DNA from: Alphaproteobacteria bacterium
Lineage (GTDB): Bacteria; Pseudomonadota; Alphaproteobacteria; Ferrovibrionales; Ferrovibrionaceae
DNA length: 64,000 nt
NCBI GenBank assembly: GCA_017307375.1
Contig: JAFKFH010000003.1
Coordinates: 124,001 to 188,000 of the forward strand
Direction: 5' to 3'
Numbering within the stretch: position 1 is the first letter of the stretch; each line of letters opens with the position of its first letter. Position numbers and translations under genes: made by a program. The notes below the pieces were generated by a model. The model worked only from the letters and a program-made list of their open reading frames with translations. It was not told the origin of the DNA and did no database searches. Positions 1-8,039 of this stretch are shown here, piece after piece.

Positions 1-235
1 CCCGCGACTTGCCGATCGCCGCGCCCTTGAGGATGAACAGCGGAATCGACAGCAGGGTGATCGACGCCATTTCCTCGTAGACGTTCTGGGTGACCATGTC
101 GAGCGAAGCGGCCGGCATGAAGCCCATCATGAAGACCAGGGCGACGGCGCCGAGCGCGAAGGCGATCGGCATGCCCGAGAACATCACCGCCAGCGTCGCG
201 CCGCCATAGAGCAGGCCGACATAGAGCGTGCTCAT
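1..235 (-). CDS. TRAP transporter large permease (DctM-like), N-terminal part
   Basis: This is the first 78 or so residues of the large integral membrane subunit of a TRAP (tripartite ATP-independent periplasmic) transporter; the rest lies beyond the window edge. It starts MSTLYVGLLYGGATLAVMF and continues with hydrophobic stretches and the segment ITLLSIPLFILKGAAIG, typical of DctM, the subunit that carries the solute across the inner membrane in exchange for Na+ or H+. The start codon overlaps the stop of the upstream small permease by four bases (ATGA), so the two are translationally coupled. The substrate cannot be read from this subunit. Confidence 0.85.
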   Translation of the reverse strand, partial: MSTLYVGLLYGGATLAVMFSGMPIAFALGAVALVFMMGFMPAASLDMVTQNVYEEMASITLLSIPLFILKGAAIGKSR

Positions 236-789
236 CGCGCGGCCCTCCGCGCCAGCCCGGCGGCGATCTGGGCGAAGAGCTGCAGGGTCAGCAGCCCCAT
301 GCCGATCGTCATCACCGCATAGGGGATCCACAGCGGCGGCGCCCAGGTCGAGGACGACACCTGGCCATCGACCCAGGCCTCGTGCAGCAGCGCCCAGGAT
401 TTCCAGGTGAAGAAGGCACAGAACAGGAAGGAAGCGAGGTCGACCAGGATCAGCCGCATCCGGTTGACCCCGGCGGGCAGCAGGCCGGTGATCGCCTCGA
501 TCGCCACATGGCCGCGGCGCGACTGGACATGGGCCGACGACAGGAAGGTGGCGCCGACCAGCAGGAACACCGAGGCTTCGTCCTGCCAGTAGGTCGGCAT
601 GTGGAACAGGTAGCGGGTGACGACCGAGTAGGAAAGAATGACGCTGGCCGCGATCAGCGCGACCGACGCGGCCAGCATGATCAGCCGGTTGAGACGGGCG
701 AGCAGCAGGTCGAGAGGCGCAAGCAGCGGATGGGCCGGAGCCGGCCCATCCGCCGCCGCCGCGGCGCCGAGATCGACGCCGTGGCTCAT
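232..789 (-). CDS. TRAP transporter small permease (DctQ-like)
   Basis: 185-residue inner-membrane protein with about four hydrophobic helices. It is the small DctQ subunit that pairs with DctM in a TRAP transporter. The stretch VVTRYLFHMPTYWQDE after the first helix is the usual DctQ signature (R-Y-x-F ... W-x-x-E), and the GHVAIEAI segment is also family-typical. An earlier in-frame start exists, but the ATG at 789 is preferred because it overlaps the dctP stop codon by four bases. The order binding protein, small permease, large permease is the standard TRAP operon. Confidence 0.88.
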   Translation of the reverse strand: MSHGVDLGAAAAADGPAPAHPLLAPLDLLLARLNRLIMLAASVALIAASVILSYSVVTRYLFHMPTYWQDEASVFLLVGATFLSSAHVQSRRGHVAIEAITGLLPAGVNRMRLILVDLASFLFCAFFTWKSWALLHEAWVDGQVSSSTWAPPLWIPYAVMTIGMGLLTLQLFAQIAAGLARRAAR

Positions 790-1817
790 GCCGAGACCTC
801 CAGCGCCTGCTTGATCAGCTTGGCCGAGGTCGCGGTCTTGCCCTCGTAATCCTTCCAGGCGGTGGCGCGCGCGATCGCCTGCCACTTTTCGATGGTGGCG
901 ACGTCGAGGTCATGGGTGGTCGCACCCGCCTTCCGGTAGACGGTCGCCACCGCCTCGTCGTCGGCCATCGCCGCATTGAGGCCGAACGCCTCCATCTCGG
1001 CACCGACGGCGAGGATCACGTCCTGCTGGGCCTTGGGCAGGCCATCGAGGATCTTCTTCGACATCAGCAGCGGTTCGAACATGAACCAGTAGCTGCGGCC
1101 GCGCCCGGTGGTCAGATGCTTCGACAACTCCTCCAGCCGGAACGAGATCAGGCTGGTCGACGAGGTGATGCCGGCATCGCAGGCGCCGGTCTGCATCGCG
1201 GCGTAGAGCTCGTTCGACGGCAGCGACAGCACGGCCGCGCCCGCCGCCTGCAGCACCAGGTCCATCTCGCGGCTGCCGCCGCGGACCTTCATGCCCTTGG
1301 CATCCTCGGGCGCCACCAGCGGCTTGGCGCGGCTGGCGACACCGCCGGCCTGCCACACCCAGGTGACGATCGAGACGCCCTTGTCGGCCAGGAAGCCGGT
1401 GAGGTCGCGGCCGACCGCGGCCGACTTCCAGGCCAGCCCCTGCTTGTAGGTCGAGACCAGGCAGGGCATCAGCCCGATATTGCATTCCGGCAGTTCGCCG
1501 CCGGCATAGGACAGCGGATAGAGCGACAGGTCGAGGGCGCCCTTGCGCAGCGCCGAGAACTGCGCGTTGGTCTTCATCAGCGACGAGCCCGGATGGATCT
1601 CGAAGCGCAGTTCGCCGTTGGTCCGTTTCTCGACCTCGGCGGCGAACTTGCGCACCAGCCGGTCGCGGAAATCGCCGTCGTCGATCGTGCCGCCGGGGAA
1701 TTGGTGCGAGATCTTGAGCGTGGTGGCGGCGCGGGCCCGGCCGATGCCGAAACCGAGCGTGCCGGCCGTCGCGGCGGCCGAACCGAGCAGCGTGCGGCGC
1801 GTCAGAATGATACCCAT
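786..1817 (-). CDS. TRAP transporter periplasmic solute-binding protein (DctP-like)
   Basis: 343-residue secreted binding protein of the TRAP system. The N-terminus has a twin-arginine-like signal (LTRRTLLGSAAATAGTLGFG) ending near ARA-ATT, so export may be by the Tat route. The mature protein shows the DctP fold signature: LKISHQFPGG near the start, a central segment with MKVRGGSREMDLVLQAAGA, and the region that normally holds the substrate-pairing arginine. It binds a small organic anion (carboxylate, keto acid or sugar acid) and delivers it to DctQM. A GntR/FCD regulator is transcribed divergently and probably controls it. The substrate is unknown. Confidence 0.88.
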   Translation of the reverse strand: MGIILTRRTLLGSAAATAGTLGFGIGRARAATTLKISHQFPGGTIDDGDFRDRLVRKFAAEVEKRTNGELRFEIHPGSSLMKTNAQFSALRKGALDLSLYPLSYAGGELPECNIGLMPCLVSTYKQGLAWKSAAVGRDLTGFLADKGVSIVTWVWQAGGVASRAKPLVAPEDAKGMKVRGGSREMDLVLQAAGAAVLSLPSNELYAAMQTGACDAGITSSTSLISFRLEELSKHLTTGRGRSYWFMFEPLLMSKKILDGLPKAQQDVILAVGAEMEAFGLNAAMADDEAVATVYRKAGATTHDLDVATIEKWQAIARATAWKDYEGKTATSAKLIKQALEVSA

Positions 1818-1903
1818 GGTGTCTCCTCCTTAACTTTCGCTTGTATGGCTTTGCGCGAATTCGGGCGACATGGTATGGCTATCTGCCGACACGGACAAGA
1901 GTT

Positions 1904-1913
1904 ATGTATACAA
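1904..1913. promoter_or_regulatory. Putative GntR/FCD operator over the regulator's own start codon
   Basis: The sequence ATGTATACAA contains the perfect 8-bp palindrome TGTATACA (1905-1912) and resembles the TTGTATACAA-type sites used by FCD-subfamily GntR regulators. It covers the ATG of the GntR gene and lies about 90 bp upstream of the divergent dctP start. Binding there could repress both directions and autoregulate. This is inferred from sequence only. Confidence 0.45.
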
Positions 1914-2602
1914 GATCGGATCCAAAGGAAACACAGGCTGGATCGAGCGCCGGATCGCGGCTGCGCGACGAGATCGAGAACGAGATCCTGACCGGGCGGC
2001 TGGCCCCCGGCACGCGGCTCGACGAAGTGCCGCTGGCGGCCCGCTTCGGCGTGTCGCGCACCCCGATCCGCGAGGCGCTGATGCAGCTTTCCGCTGCCGG
2101 CCTGATCGACATCCGGCCGCGCCGCGGCGCCGTGGTGGCCGAGATCGGGCCGGAGCGATTGGTCGAGATGTTTGCGGTGATGGCCGAGCTGGAGGCGATG
2201 GCCGGCCGGCTGGCCGCCCGCCGCCATGCCGAGGCGGACAGGGCCGCCCTGCTGGCGGCGCTCGATGCCTGCCGGGCCGCGGCGGCCTCGGGCGACACCG
2301 ACGCCTATTACTACGAGAACGAGAAGTTTCACCACGCGATCTACGCCGCCAGCTACAACGGCTTCCTGATCGAGCAGTGCAATGCCCTGCACCGCCGGCT
2401 GAAGCCCTATCGCCGGCTGCAGCTGCGCGTCGGCAATCGGCTCGCGACCTCGCTGGCCGAGCACGAGGCGGTGGTCGAGGCGATCCTGGCCCATGACGGC
2501 GGCGCGGCGGCCGAGGCGCTGCGCGGCCATATCGCGATCCAGGGTGAACGTTTCGGCGACCTCGTCGCCTCGCTCGCCGGCGCGCGGGCCGGGGCGGCCT
2601 GA
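1904..2602 (+). CDS. GntR family regulator, FCD subfamily
   Basis: 232-residue transcription factor. Residues about 15-80 form the GntR winged helix (LRDEIENEILTGRLAPGTRL ... FGVSRTPIREAL), and the rest is an all-helical FCD ligand-binding domain with the expected metal/ligand residues (ENEKFHHAIYAAS, later H-x-A-I-x-A-I-like segments). FCD regulators sense organic acids. The gene is divergent from the TRAP transporter at 1-1817 and is therefore its likely local regulator. An in-frame start at 1841 would leave only 23 bases to dctP, so the ATG at 1904 is preferred; no strong Shine-Dalgarno sequence precedes it. Confidence 0.85.
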   Translation: MYTRSDPKETQAGSSAGSRLRDEIENEILTGRLAPGTRLDEVPLAARFGVSRTPIREALMQLSAAGLIDIRPRRGAVVAEIGPERLVEMFAVMAELEAMAGRLAARRHAEADRAALLAALDACRAAAASGDTDAYYYENEKFHHAIYAASYNGFLIEQCNALHRRLKPYRRLQLRVGNRLATSLAEHEAVVEAILAHDGGAAAEALRGHIAIQGERFGDLVASLAGARAGAA

Positions 2603-2654
2603 TCGGCCGCAGGGCTGTTGACCGCCCACCATTCCGTCGCCGACACTGCCGACG

Positions 2655-3284
2655 ATGAAAGCCGATACCGCGATCCACGTCCTGATCGCCGATGACCATG
2701 CCATCTTCCGCCAGGGCCTGCGCCTGGTGCTCGACGGCCTCGGCCCCTCGACAAGGGTGATCGAGGCCGGCGATTTCGCCGAGGCACAGGCCGCGGCCCT
2801 CGCCCTGCCCGCGCCCGACCTGATGCTGGTCGATCTGCGCATGCCCGGCATGGACGGCTTTGCCGGCATCGGCGCCCTGAAACGCACCCGGCCGGCCGCG
2901 CCGCTGATGGTGCTGTCGGCGTCGGAGGACGGCGAGGACGTATTCCGGTCGCTGGCGGCCGGCGCATCTGGCTATCTGCCCAAGTCGGCGACGGCGGCGA
3001 CGATCCTGGAAGCGCTGCGGCTGGTGCTGGCCGGCGGCGTGCATGTGCCCCGCGACCTCGTGGCCGGCGGGAATGCACTGGGCGCGCCCGTCCCGCGGCT
3101 GACCGCGCGGCAGGCCGAGGTGCTGACCCTGATCGCCGGCGGCCATGCCAACAAGGAAATCGCCCATCGCCTGGGCACGTCGGAAGGCACGATCAAGGCG
3201 CATGTCGCCGCGATCATGCGTCAGTTCGGGGTGCGCAACCGGGTCCAGCTGCTGCTGGCGGCCGACCGGGCGGGGCTGCGCTAG
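2655..3284 (+). CDS. LuxR/NarL-type response regulator
   Basis: 209 residues. An N-terminal receiver domain (IHVLIADDHAIFRQG, phosphoacceptor D60 in LMLVDLRMPG, conserved K in GYLPKS) is followed by a C-terminal LuxR helix-turn-helix (LTARQAEVLTLIAGGHANKE ... GTIKAHVAAIMRQFGVRNR). It should be a DNA-binding output activated by phosphorylation. The gene is convergent with the hybrid kinase at 3281-4864, sharing the palindromic CTAG so that each stop codon reads off opposite strands. That arrangement suggests the two form one pathway, although they are not in one transcript. Confidence 0.92.
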   Translation: MKADTAIHVLIADDHAIFRQGLRLVLDGLGPSTRVIEAGDFAEAQAAALALPAPDLMLVDLRMPGMDGFAGIGALKRTRPAAPLMVLSASEDGEDVFRSLAAGASGYLPKSATAATILEALRLVLAGGVHVPRDLVAGGNALGAPVPRLTARQAEVLTLIAGGHANKEIAHRLGTSEGTIKAHVAAIMRQFGVRNRVQLLLAADRAGLR

Positions 3285-4864
3285 GCGGCGGCCTCGCCCA
3301 GTTCGTGCCGCAGCACGGCTTCGAGCACGGCGGGCCAGACCGGCTTGTGCAGCACCCGGCGGCGGGCACGGTTGCGGCGCTTCAGCGTGCCGACGTCGTA
3401 GTCGCCGGTCAGCACCACCGCCGGCAAGCGGCAGCCATGCAGCGCGTCGAGCCCGTCGAGCACGGCGAAGCCATCCTGGTCATCGCCCAGCTGGCAGTCG
3501 GCGATCACGGCGTCCGGGCGGGCGCCGGCGAGACTGGCGGCAAGCTCGGCACCGGTGGTGCCGGCCGCCACCCGCGCGCCCCAGCCGGCCAACAGCCGCG
3601 CCAGCGCCTCGGCGACCGCGACATCGTCTTCCAGCACCGCGACCAGCCGGCCGGCGAGCCAGGCGAAACCCGGGGCGACGGCCGGCACCGGGACGACCGG
3701 ACCGGCCGGTTCGTCGAGCGTCATCTCGACCGCGAAGACCGAGCCGCGACCGGGCAGCGAGCGCACGGCGATGCGATGGCCGAGCAGCCGGGCCAGCCGC
3801 TCGACGATCGCCAGACCCAGCCCCAGCCCGCCGCCGCGCCGGGCGCCCGGGCCCTGGAAGAATTCCCAGAATACCTGCCGCTGCTGGTCGGCGGGAATGC
3901 CGCAGCCGGTATCCCAGATCTCGAGCCGCAGGCGATCGCCCCGCCGGCGGCAGCCGACCAGGATGCCGCCGCGATCGGTATACTTGATCGCGTTGGACAG
4001 CAGATTGCGCAGGATGCGGGCCAGCAGCTGCGCATCGCTGCGCACCGTTGCCCGCGGTGCCCGCAGGGTCAGCCGCAGCCCCTTGCGCGCCGCCTCGGCC
4101 ATGTAGGGTTCGACGACGATGTCGAGCAGGTCGTCGAGCGCCACGCCGGTCACATGCGGGCGCAGCGCCCCGGCATCGAGCCGGCTGAATTCCAGCAGGG
4201 CGTCGAGCAGTTCCATCGAGGCGCCCAGCGAGCGTTCGACGGCGCGCAGGGTGCGTAGCCCCGCGGGCGTGGTCACCTCCGGCGCCAGCCCGCCGAGCAG
4301 CAGGGCCATCGCCTGCAGTGGCTGCCGGATATCATGGCTGGCCGTCGCCAGGAACTTGGTCTTGGCGGCGGCGGCCAGTTCGGCGCGGTCGCGGGCGGCG
4401 CGCAGTTCGGCGGTACGCTCGGCCACCTCGCTTTCCAGCCGTTCGGCCGCCCGCACCCGCTCGGTGATGTCGGTATGGGTACCGGCGAGGCGGAACGGCC
4501 GGCCGTCGGGGCCGGCGAGGGCGATGCCGCGCGACATGATCCAGCGCCAGCCGCCATCCTTGTGGCGCAGGCGGAATTCCATGCGGTATTCGCCCGCCCT
4601 GCCGCCGAGATAGGCATCGATGCCGGCCCGCACGATGGCGCGGTCGTCATCGTGCAGCCGATCGATGAAGGTATCGATATGACCCGGCAGCTCGCCGGGC
4701 AGGTGGCCGACCAGCTCGAGCCAGCGGGGCGAGTAGTAGACCCGCCCCGTCCCCAGATCCCAGTCCCAGATGCCGTCGTTGGTGCTCTGCGCGATCAGGC
4801 CGAGCAGGCTGCGGCTGGCGGCATCGTCCTTGTCCCAGGGCGCGCCCGTCATCTGCGGTGTCAT
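3281..4864 (-). CDS. PAS-containing hybrid sensor histidine kinase/receiver
   Basis: 527-residue cytoplasmic sensor without membrane segments. A PAS fold occupies about residues 20-140 (LIAQSTNDGIWDWDLGTGR ... THTDITER). A coiled linker leads to a HisKA domain with phosphoacceptor H177 in TASHDIRQPLQAM, the form typical of NahK/FexA-like kinases. An HATPase_c domain follows (NLLSNAIKYTD, DTGCGI, GLGLAIVERLA). The C-terminal receiver has its phosphoacceptor near D456 (VIADCQLG) and K in HKPVWP. The ATG at 4864 is chosen over an upstream in-frame codon because the PAS begins soon after. It is convergent and overlapping with the LuxR-type regulator, its probable partner. Confidence 0.9.
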   Translation of the reverse strand: MTPQMTGAPWDKDDAASRSLLGLIAQSTNDGIWDWDLGTGRVYYSPRWLELVGHLPGELPGHIDTFIDRLHDDDRAIVRAGIDAYLGGRAGEYRMEFRLRHKDGGWRWIMSRGIALAGPDGRPFRLAGTHTDITERVRAAERLESEVAERTAELRAARDRAELAAAAKTKFLATASHDIRQPLQAMALLLGGLAPEVTTPAGLRTLRAVERSLGASMELLDALLEFSRLDAGALRPHVTGVALDDLLDIVVEPYMAEAARKGLRLTLRAPRATVRSDAQLLARILRNLLSNAIKYTDRGGILVGCRRRGDRLRLEIWDTGCGIPADQQRQVFWEFFQGPGARRGGGLGLGLAIVERLARLLGHRIAVRSLPGRGSVFAVEMTLDEPAGPVVPVPAVAPGFAWLAGRLVAVLEDDVAVAEALARLLAGWGARVAAGTTGAELAASLAGARPDAVIADCQLGDDQDGFAVLDGLDALHGCRLPAVVLTGDYDVGTLKRRNRARRRVLHKPVWPAVLEAVLRHELGEAAA

Positions 4865-4896
4865 CGCGCCAGTCTGCCCGGGACCGGCGCCATCCG

Positions 4897-5211
4897 TCAA
4901 AGCCCGGGCGAGAACGGCACCGCGCGCCACAGGCAGTTCCGGCGCGAAACCAGCAGATGCCCGTGGGTCGAGGTGAAGGCTTTCCAGCCGGGATCGGCCT
5001 GCAGCCGGGCGTGGCGCACCTCGCGGTCGGCTGCGTCGGCGAAGGCCCAGAGGTGGCTGACCTCGTCCATCCCGCCGACCTCTGACGTCAGGAATGCGAC
5101 GAGGCGGCCCAGGTTGCGGCCGATGACGGCAAGCCCCTCGTCCTCGTAGGCGGCGACCAGGGCGGGGGCGCGGCCGGGCAGCAGCACGTAGGTGATCTGC
5201 TCGATCAGCAT
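4897..5211 (-). CDS. NIPSNAP family protein
   Basis: 104-residue small protein of the dimeric alpha/beta-barrel (ferredoxin-like) NIPSNAP family. It begins MLIEQITYVLLPGRAPALV and contains EVGGMDEVSHLWAFADAADR, the characteristic G-x-x-x-x-V-x-H-x-W-x-Y/F core, followed by the R-x-x-x-x-x-D-P-x-W segment. Bacterial members are often linked to oxygenases or degradative pathways, and their chemistry is mostly unknown. Its start lies one base after the stop of the oxygenase gene, so the two are in one operon. Function beyond family is not readable. Confidence 0.8.
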   Translation of the reverse strand: MLIEQITYVLLPGRAPALVAAYEDEGLAVIGRNLGRLVAFLTSEVGGMDEVSHLWAFADAADREVRHARLQADPGWKAFTSTHGHLLVSRRNCLWRAVPFSPGL

Positions 5212-5212
5212 G

Positions 5213-6214
5213 TCAGCCGGCCTTCGCCAGCTCGGGCTGACGATGCTTGTTGATCTTCATCCAGACATGCTCGCCCGAAGTGGTGCGGCCATAGGCCGCG
5301 GGACGCTCGGCCGAACAGCAGGTGGGCAGGCACTCGATCACGGCATCGTAGTTCGGCTGATGGAAGAAGGTCATCGACAGGCGCCGGCTGCCCAGCGCCT
5401 TGTCGCGCGGCGGATTGACCACGCGATGCAGGGTCGAGACCCAGCGGTCGTTGGTCCATTCGGCCATCAGGTCGCCGATATTCACGACGAAGGTGCCGGG
5501 CAGGGTCGGCACGTCGGCCCAGGATCCGTCCTTGGCCAGCACCTGCAGGCCGCCCGGGGCGTTGTCCGGCTTGACGATCGTCAGGCTGCCGTAGTCGGTA
5601 TGGGCGCCGGCGCGCAATTGGCCGGGCAGCGGCTCGGCCGCCTGGTCGGGATAGTGGATCACCGAGAAATTGGTGATGTGACGGTCGATCTTGTCGTCGA
5701 AGAAGCGTTCATCCATGCCGAGTCCCATGGCGAAGATGCGCATCAGCGTCGCCGACAGGGTTTCCATCTCGCGGTAATAGCGCTCCCAGGTCTGGCGAAA
5801 CCCGAAAGGCTCGGCCGGCCACAGGTTGGGCGCGAAGAAATTGCCGGGCCGCGCGGCGCGGTGGTAGGCGTCGTCCGGCGTATCGATCGGCCCGATCGAG
5901 AACGACTCCTTCAGGTCGGGCGGCGAGGCTTCGTCCATCGAATTGGCCAGGGCCTCGTTGCCGAGCGCGATATAGCCGCGATAGCGGTCCGGTGGCATGC
6001 GCAGGGCCAGCTTCTCCTCCACCGGCAGGTCGAAGAAGCCGCGCGAGATCGCACGCATCTCGTCGACCAGGGCGTCGGGCACGCCATGGCCGGACACGAT
6101 CAGGAAACCGAGATCGGTACAGGCGGCATCGACGGCGGCGGCAACCGCGGCGCGGGCGGCGGCATCGCCATGCCGGAACGGCGCGATGTCGATGACGGGA
6201 ACGGGACTGGACAT
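5213..6214 (-). CDS. 2-oxoglutarate/Fe(II)-dependent oxygenase, isopenicillin N synthase-like
   Basis: 333 residues, cytoplasmic. The N-terminal DIOX_N part starts VPVIDIAPFRHG, and the C-terminal jelly roll carries the iron triad H-x-D (GAHTDYGSLTIV) and the distal H (STLHRVVNPP), with the R-x-S cosubstrate motif in SRRLSMTFFH. The family includes thymine-7-hydroxylase-type and other small-molecule hydroxylases, using 2-oxoglutarate and O2. The ATG at 6214 is chosen because GGGGAAG precedes it at the right spacing. It sits directly downstream of an NMT1/ThiY-like binding protein and near a CodA-like deaminase, so a pyrimidine-like substrate is plausible, but this is inference. Confidence 0.85.
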   Translation of the reverse strand: MSSPVPVIDIAPFRHGDAAARAAVAAAVDAACTDLGFLIVSGHGVPDALVDEMRAISRGFFDLPVEEKLALRMPPDRYRGYIALGNEALANSMDEASPPDLKESFSIGPIDTPDDAYHRAARPGNFFAPNLWPAEPFGFRQTWERYYREMETLSATLMRIFAMGLGMDERFFDDKIDRHITNFSVIHYPDQAAEPLPGQLRAGAHTDYGSLTIVKPDNAPGGLQVLAKDGSWADVPTLPGTFVVNIGDLMAEWTNDRWVSTLHRVVNPPRDKALGSRRLSMTFFHQPNYDAVIECLPTCCSAERPAAYGRTTSGEHVWMKINKHRQPELAKAG

Positions 6215-6233
6215 GGGCCGGCTTCCCCCTGGC

Positions 6234-7232
6234 TCAGAGTTTCTTGGCGGCATCGTAGATCTGATGGGTCCAGGCGCCGGTCGGCGGGCGCGAGATCACC
6301 GGGTCGGAACCGCCGGTCAGCAGCACGTCGACGGTGCGCTGATAGTCGGCGGGATCGAGCCAGCCCAGGCCCTTCGGCGCCGGCACGACCAGCTTGGCCA
6401 CCTCGCGCATCATGTGGACCTGGTAGTCGCGCGTCAGGTTGCCGGAGGCATCGTTCTCCAGGATGATGTCGACGGCTTCCTTCTGATGCTCGACGGCATA
6501 GGTCCAACCCTTGATCGACGCGGCGAGGAAACGTGCCAGCCGGGATGCGCCGGCCGGGTCGTTGACCGTCGATTCCAGCGCATAGAGGCCGTCTTCCAGC
6601 GTCGCCACCCCGGCATCTTGGTAGGAGAACCAGATGACGTCCTTGTCGGTCAGCCCGGCCTTCGGCACCTGGTAGGTCTCGTTGTAGGACATGCCGGCGA
6701 TGCAGGCGGCCTGGCGCTGCAGCAACGGATCGATGTTGAAGCCCTGCTTCATCACCCGGATGTCCGGGCTGGCCCCCGTCGTCCGATAACCCAGGCGCTG
6801 CATCCAGGCGAGGAACGGGTATTCGTTGCCGAAGAACCATGTCGCCATGGTCTTGCCCTTGAAGTCGGCCGGGGTCGCGATGCCGGCGTCGCGGCGGCAT
6901 ACGGTTTCAAGGCCGGAGCGCTGGAAGATCTGGGCGATGTTGACCGCGGGCACGCCCTTTTCGCGCACCGCCAGCGCCGACGGCATCCAGTCGACCATCA
7001 CGTCGGCGCCGCGCGCGGCCAGGACCTGCGGCGGGCTGTTGTCCGGCCCGCCCGGCTTGATCTCGACCGCCAGCCCGACATCCTTGTAGAAGCCCTTTTC
7101 GAGCGCGACGTAGTACCCGGCGAACTGCGCCTGGGTGAACCATTTCAACTGGATGGTGAACTTGTCGGCCGCGCCGGCCGGGGCGGCCAGCGCAAGGGTG
7201 GCGAGGGCCGCGGCCCAGGCGTAAGTCTTCAT
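6234..7232 (-). CDS. ABC transporter substrate-binding protein, NMT1/ThiY-like
   Basis: 332-residue periplasmic binding protein with a cleavable signal peptide (MKTYAWAAALATLALAAP ... AGA-ADK). The opening FTIQLKWFTQAQFAGYYVA and the GFYKDVGLAVEIKPGG segment are the NMT1/THI5 signature of proteins that bind thiamine-precursor pyrimidines (ThiY) or related aromatic ligands; MSYNE in the second half matches the conserved ligand-binding N-E pair. The ATG at 7232 has GGAGAGG in front. No dedicated permease or ATPase gene is adjacent, so it is an orphan binding protein. It is followed by the Fe(II) oxygenase gene after 19 bases. Confidence 0.82.
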   Translation of the reverse strand: MKTYAWAAALATLALAAPAGAADKFTIQLKWFTQAQFAGYYVALEKGFYKDVGLAVEIKPGGPDNSPPQVLAARGADVMVDWMPSALAVREKGVPAVNIAQIFQRSGLETVCRRDAGIATPADFKGKTMATWFFGNEYPFLAWMQRLGYRTTGASPDIRVMKQGFNIDPLLQRQAACIAGMSYNETYQVPKAGLTDKDVIWFSYQDAGVATLEDGLYALESTVNDPAGASRLARFLAASIKGWTYAVEHQKEAVDIILENDASGNLTRDYQVHMMREVAKLVVPAPKGLGWLDPADYQRTVDVLLTGGSDPVISRPPTGAWTHQIYDAAKKL

Positions 7233-7302
7233 CGCAACCTCTCCTGTCGGCTTGTGTGCTTTCAGGAAAGGGTCGGCCAAAGCCCGCGTCGCGGCCAGAC
7301 GG

Positions 7303-7325
7303 ACTTTGGTCCTATAACTTTGGAC
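7303..7325. promoter_or_regulatory. Direct repeat ACTTTGGwC upstream of the NMT1-like gene
   Basis: ACTTTGGTC (7303-7311) and ACTTTGGAC (7317-7325) occur 14 bp apart, 70-95 bp upstream of the start at 7232. The first copy also forms the inverted repeat GGAC-TTTG-GTCC. This could be a transcription-factor site. It lacks the conserved features of a TPP riboswitch, which I looked for because of the ThiY-like product. Confidence 0.3.
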
Positions 7326-7329
7326 TAGG

Positions 7330-7352
7330 CCCCGGGGCGTAAAGCCCCGGGG
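7330..7352 (-). terminator. Strong GC hairpin after the secreted hypothetical gene
   Basis: CCCCGGGGC (7330-7338), loop GTAAA, GCCCCGGGG (7344-7352) make a perfect 9-bp stem 19 bases after the stop of the gene at 7371-7913. There is no clear T-tract, so termination strength is uncertain, but position and stability fit a terminator. Confidence 0.5.
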
Positions 7353-7370
7353 TACGACGCGTAACCGCTA

Positions 7371-7913
7371 TCAGCCCTGCGGCGGGGCGACGTTGATCGA
7401 CAGCACGACGCCGCCGATATTGGCCTCGGCGACCGTCGGCCCCAGCAGGTTGATCGACGTCGAGCGCTCGATCGTGGTGGCCGAGGCCTGGCCGCGCACC
7501 ACCGCCATCACCTTGATCTGCGGCGGGGTCTGGTCGACCATGAACGGCGCCAGCGTCACCTCGGTGCCGGTGCGCACCTTGCCGTATTCCTTGGTGGTCA
7601 GCGTGCCGGTGGCCGTCTGCTCCTGCTTCTCCGAGATCATCACCTCGCGCTCGACCAGGTTGTCGTCGCGGAACGTCTCGTTCAGGCGCATCGAGCGGGA
7701 ATTGTTGTAGATGATCGTGCCGTCGCGGTCGCGGATCGTGATCGTGACCAGCCGCGGGGTGTTGAAGTCGGCATAGGTCGCCTGAGGCGGGGCGATCGGC
7801 AGGCCGCCGGCCGATTCGGCCTGGATGCGGGCGTCGCTGGCAAGGGCGGGGCCGCCGATCGCGAGGGCTGCGGCCAGGGCGGCGATGGTGGTGAGGGACG
7901 ACAGGCTGCGCAT
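7371..7913 (-). CDS. Secreted hypothetical protein
   Basis: 180 residues with a clear Sec signal peptide (MRSLSSLTTIAALAAALAIG, cleavage near ALA-SDA). The mature part is rich in beta-type sequence, with NTPRLVTITIRDRDGTIIYN and a run of short strands; no cysteine and no catalytic motif is evident. I do not recognise the family. The ATG at 7913 is preferred because CGGAG precedes it and the signal peptide starts there. It lies between the CodA-like gene and the NMT1-like gene on the same strand, with gaps of 126 and 138 bases, so it is probably its own transcription unit. Confidence 0.72.
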   Translation of the reverse strand: MRSLSSLTTIAALAAALAIGGPALASDARIQAESAGGLPIAPPQATYADFNTPRLVTITIRDRDGTIIYNNSRSMRLNETFRDDNLVEREVMISEKQEQTATGTLTTKEYGKVRTGTEVTLAPFMVDQTPPQIKVMAVVRGQASATTIERSTSINLLGPTVAEANIGGVVLSINVAPPQG

Positions 7914-8039
7914 GGTCTTTTTCTCCGTTGAGCCGATACGAGGTGGTCGCGAACCGGTGCTGCCCCGAGGATCTTGCGCCCTTCGGAACGGCCGCCGGCC
8001 TGTTTCAAATGTGGAGAACGCCCGAAGGCGCGGCAAGGT

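Noticed and set aside
2655-3284. Quorum-sensing LuxR regulator
   Set aside because: The N-terminal half is a receiver domain with a phosphoacceptor aspartate, not an autoinducer-binding domain, and no LuxI-type synthase is nearby.
7233-7370. TPP riboswitch upstream of the ThiY-like gene
   Set aside because: The conserved CUGAGA and the second pyrophosphate-sensing helix sequence are not found on the minus strand. Only a short direct repeat and a hairpin are present.
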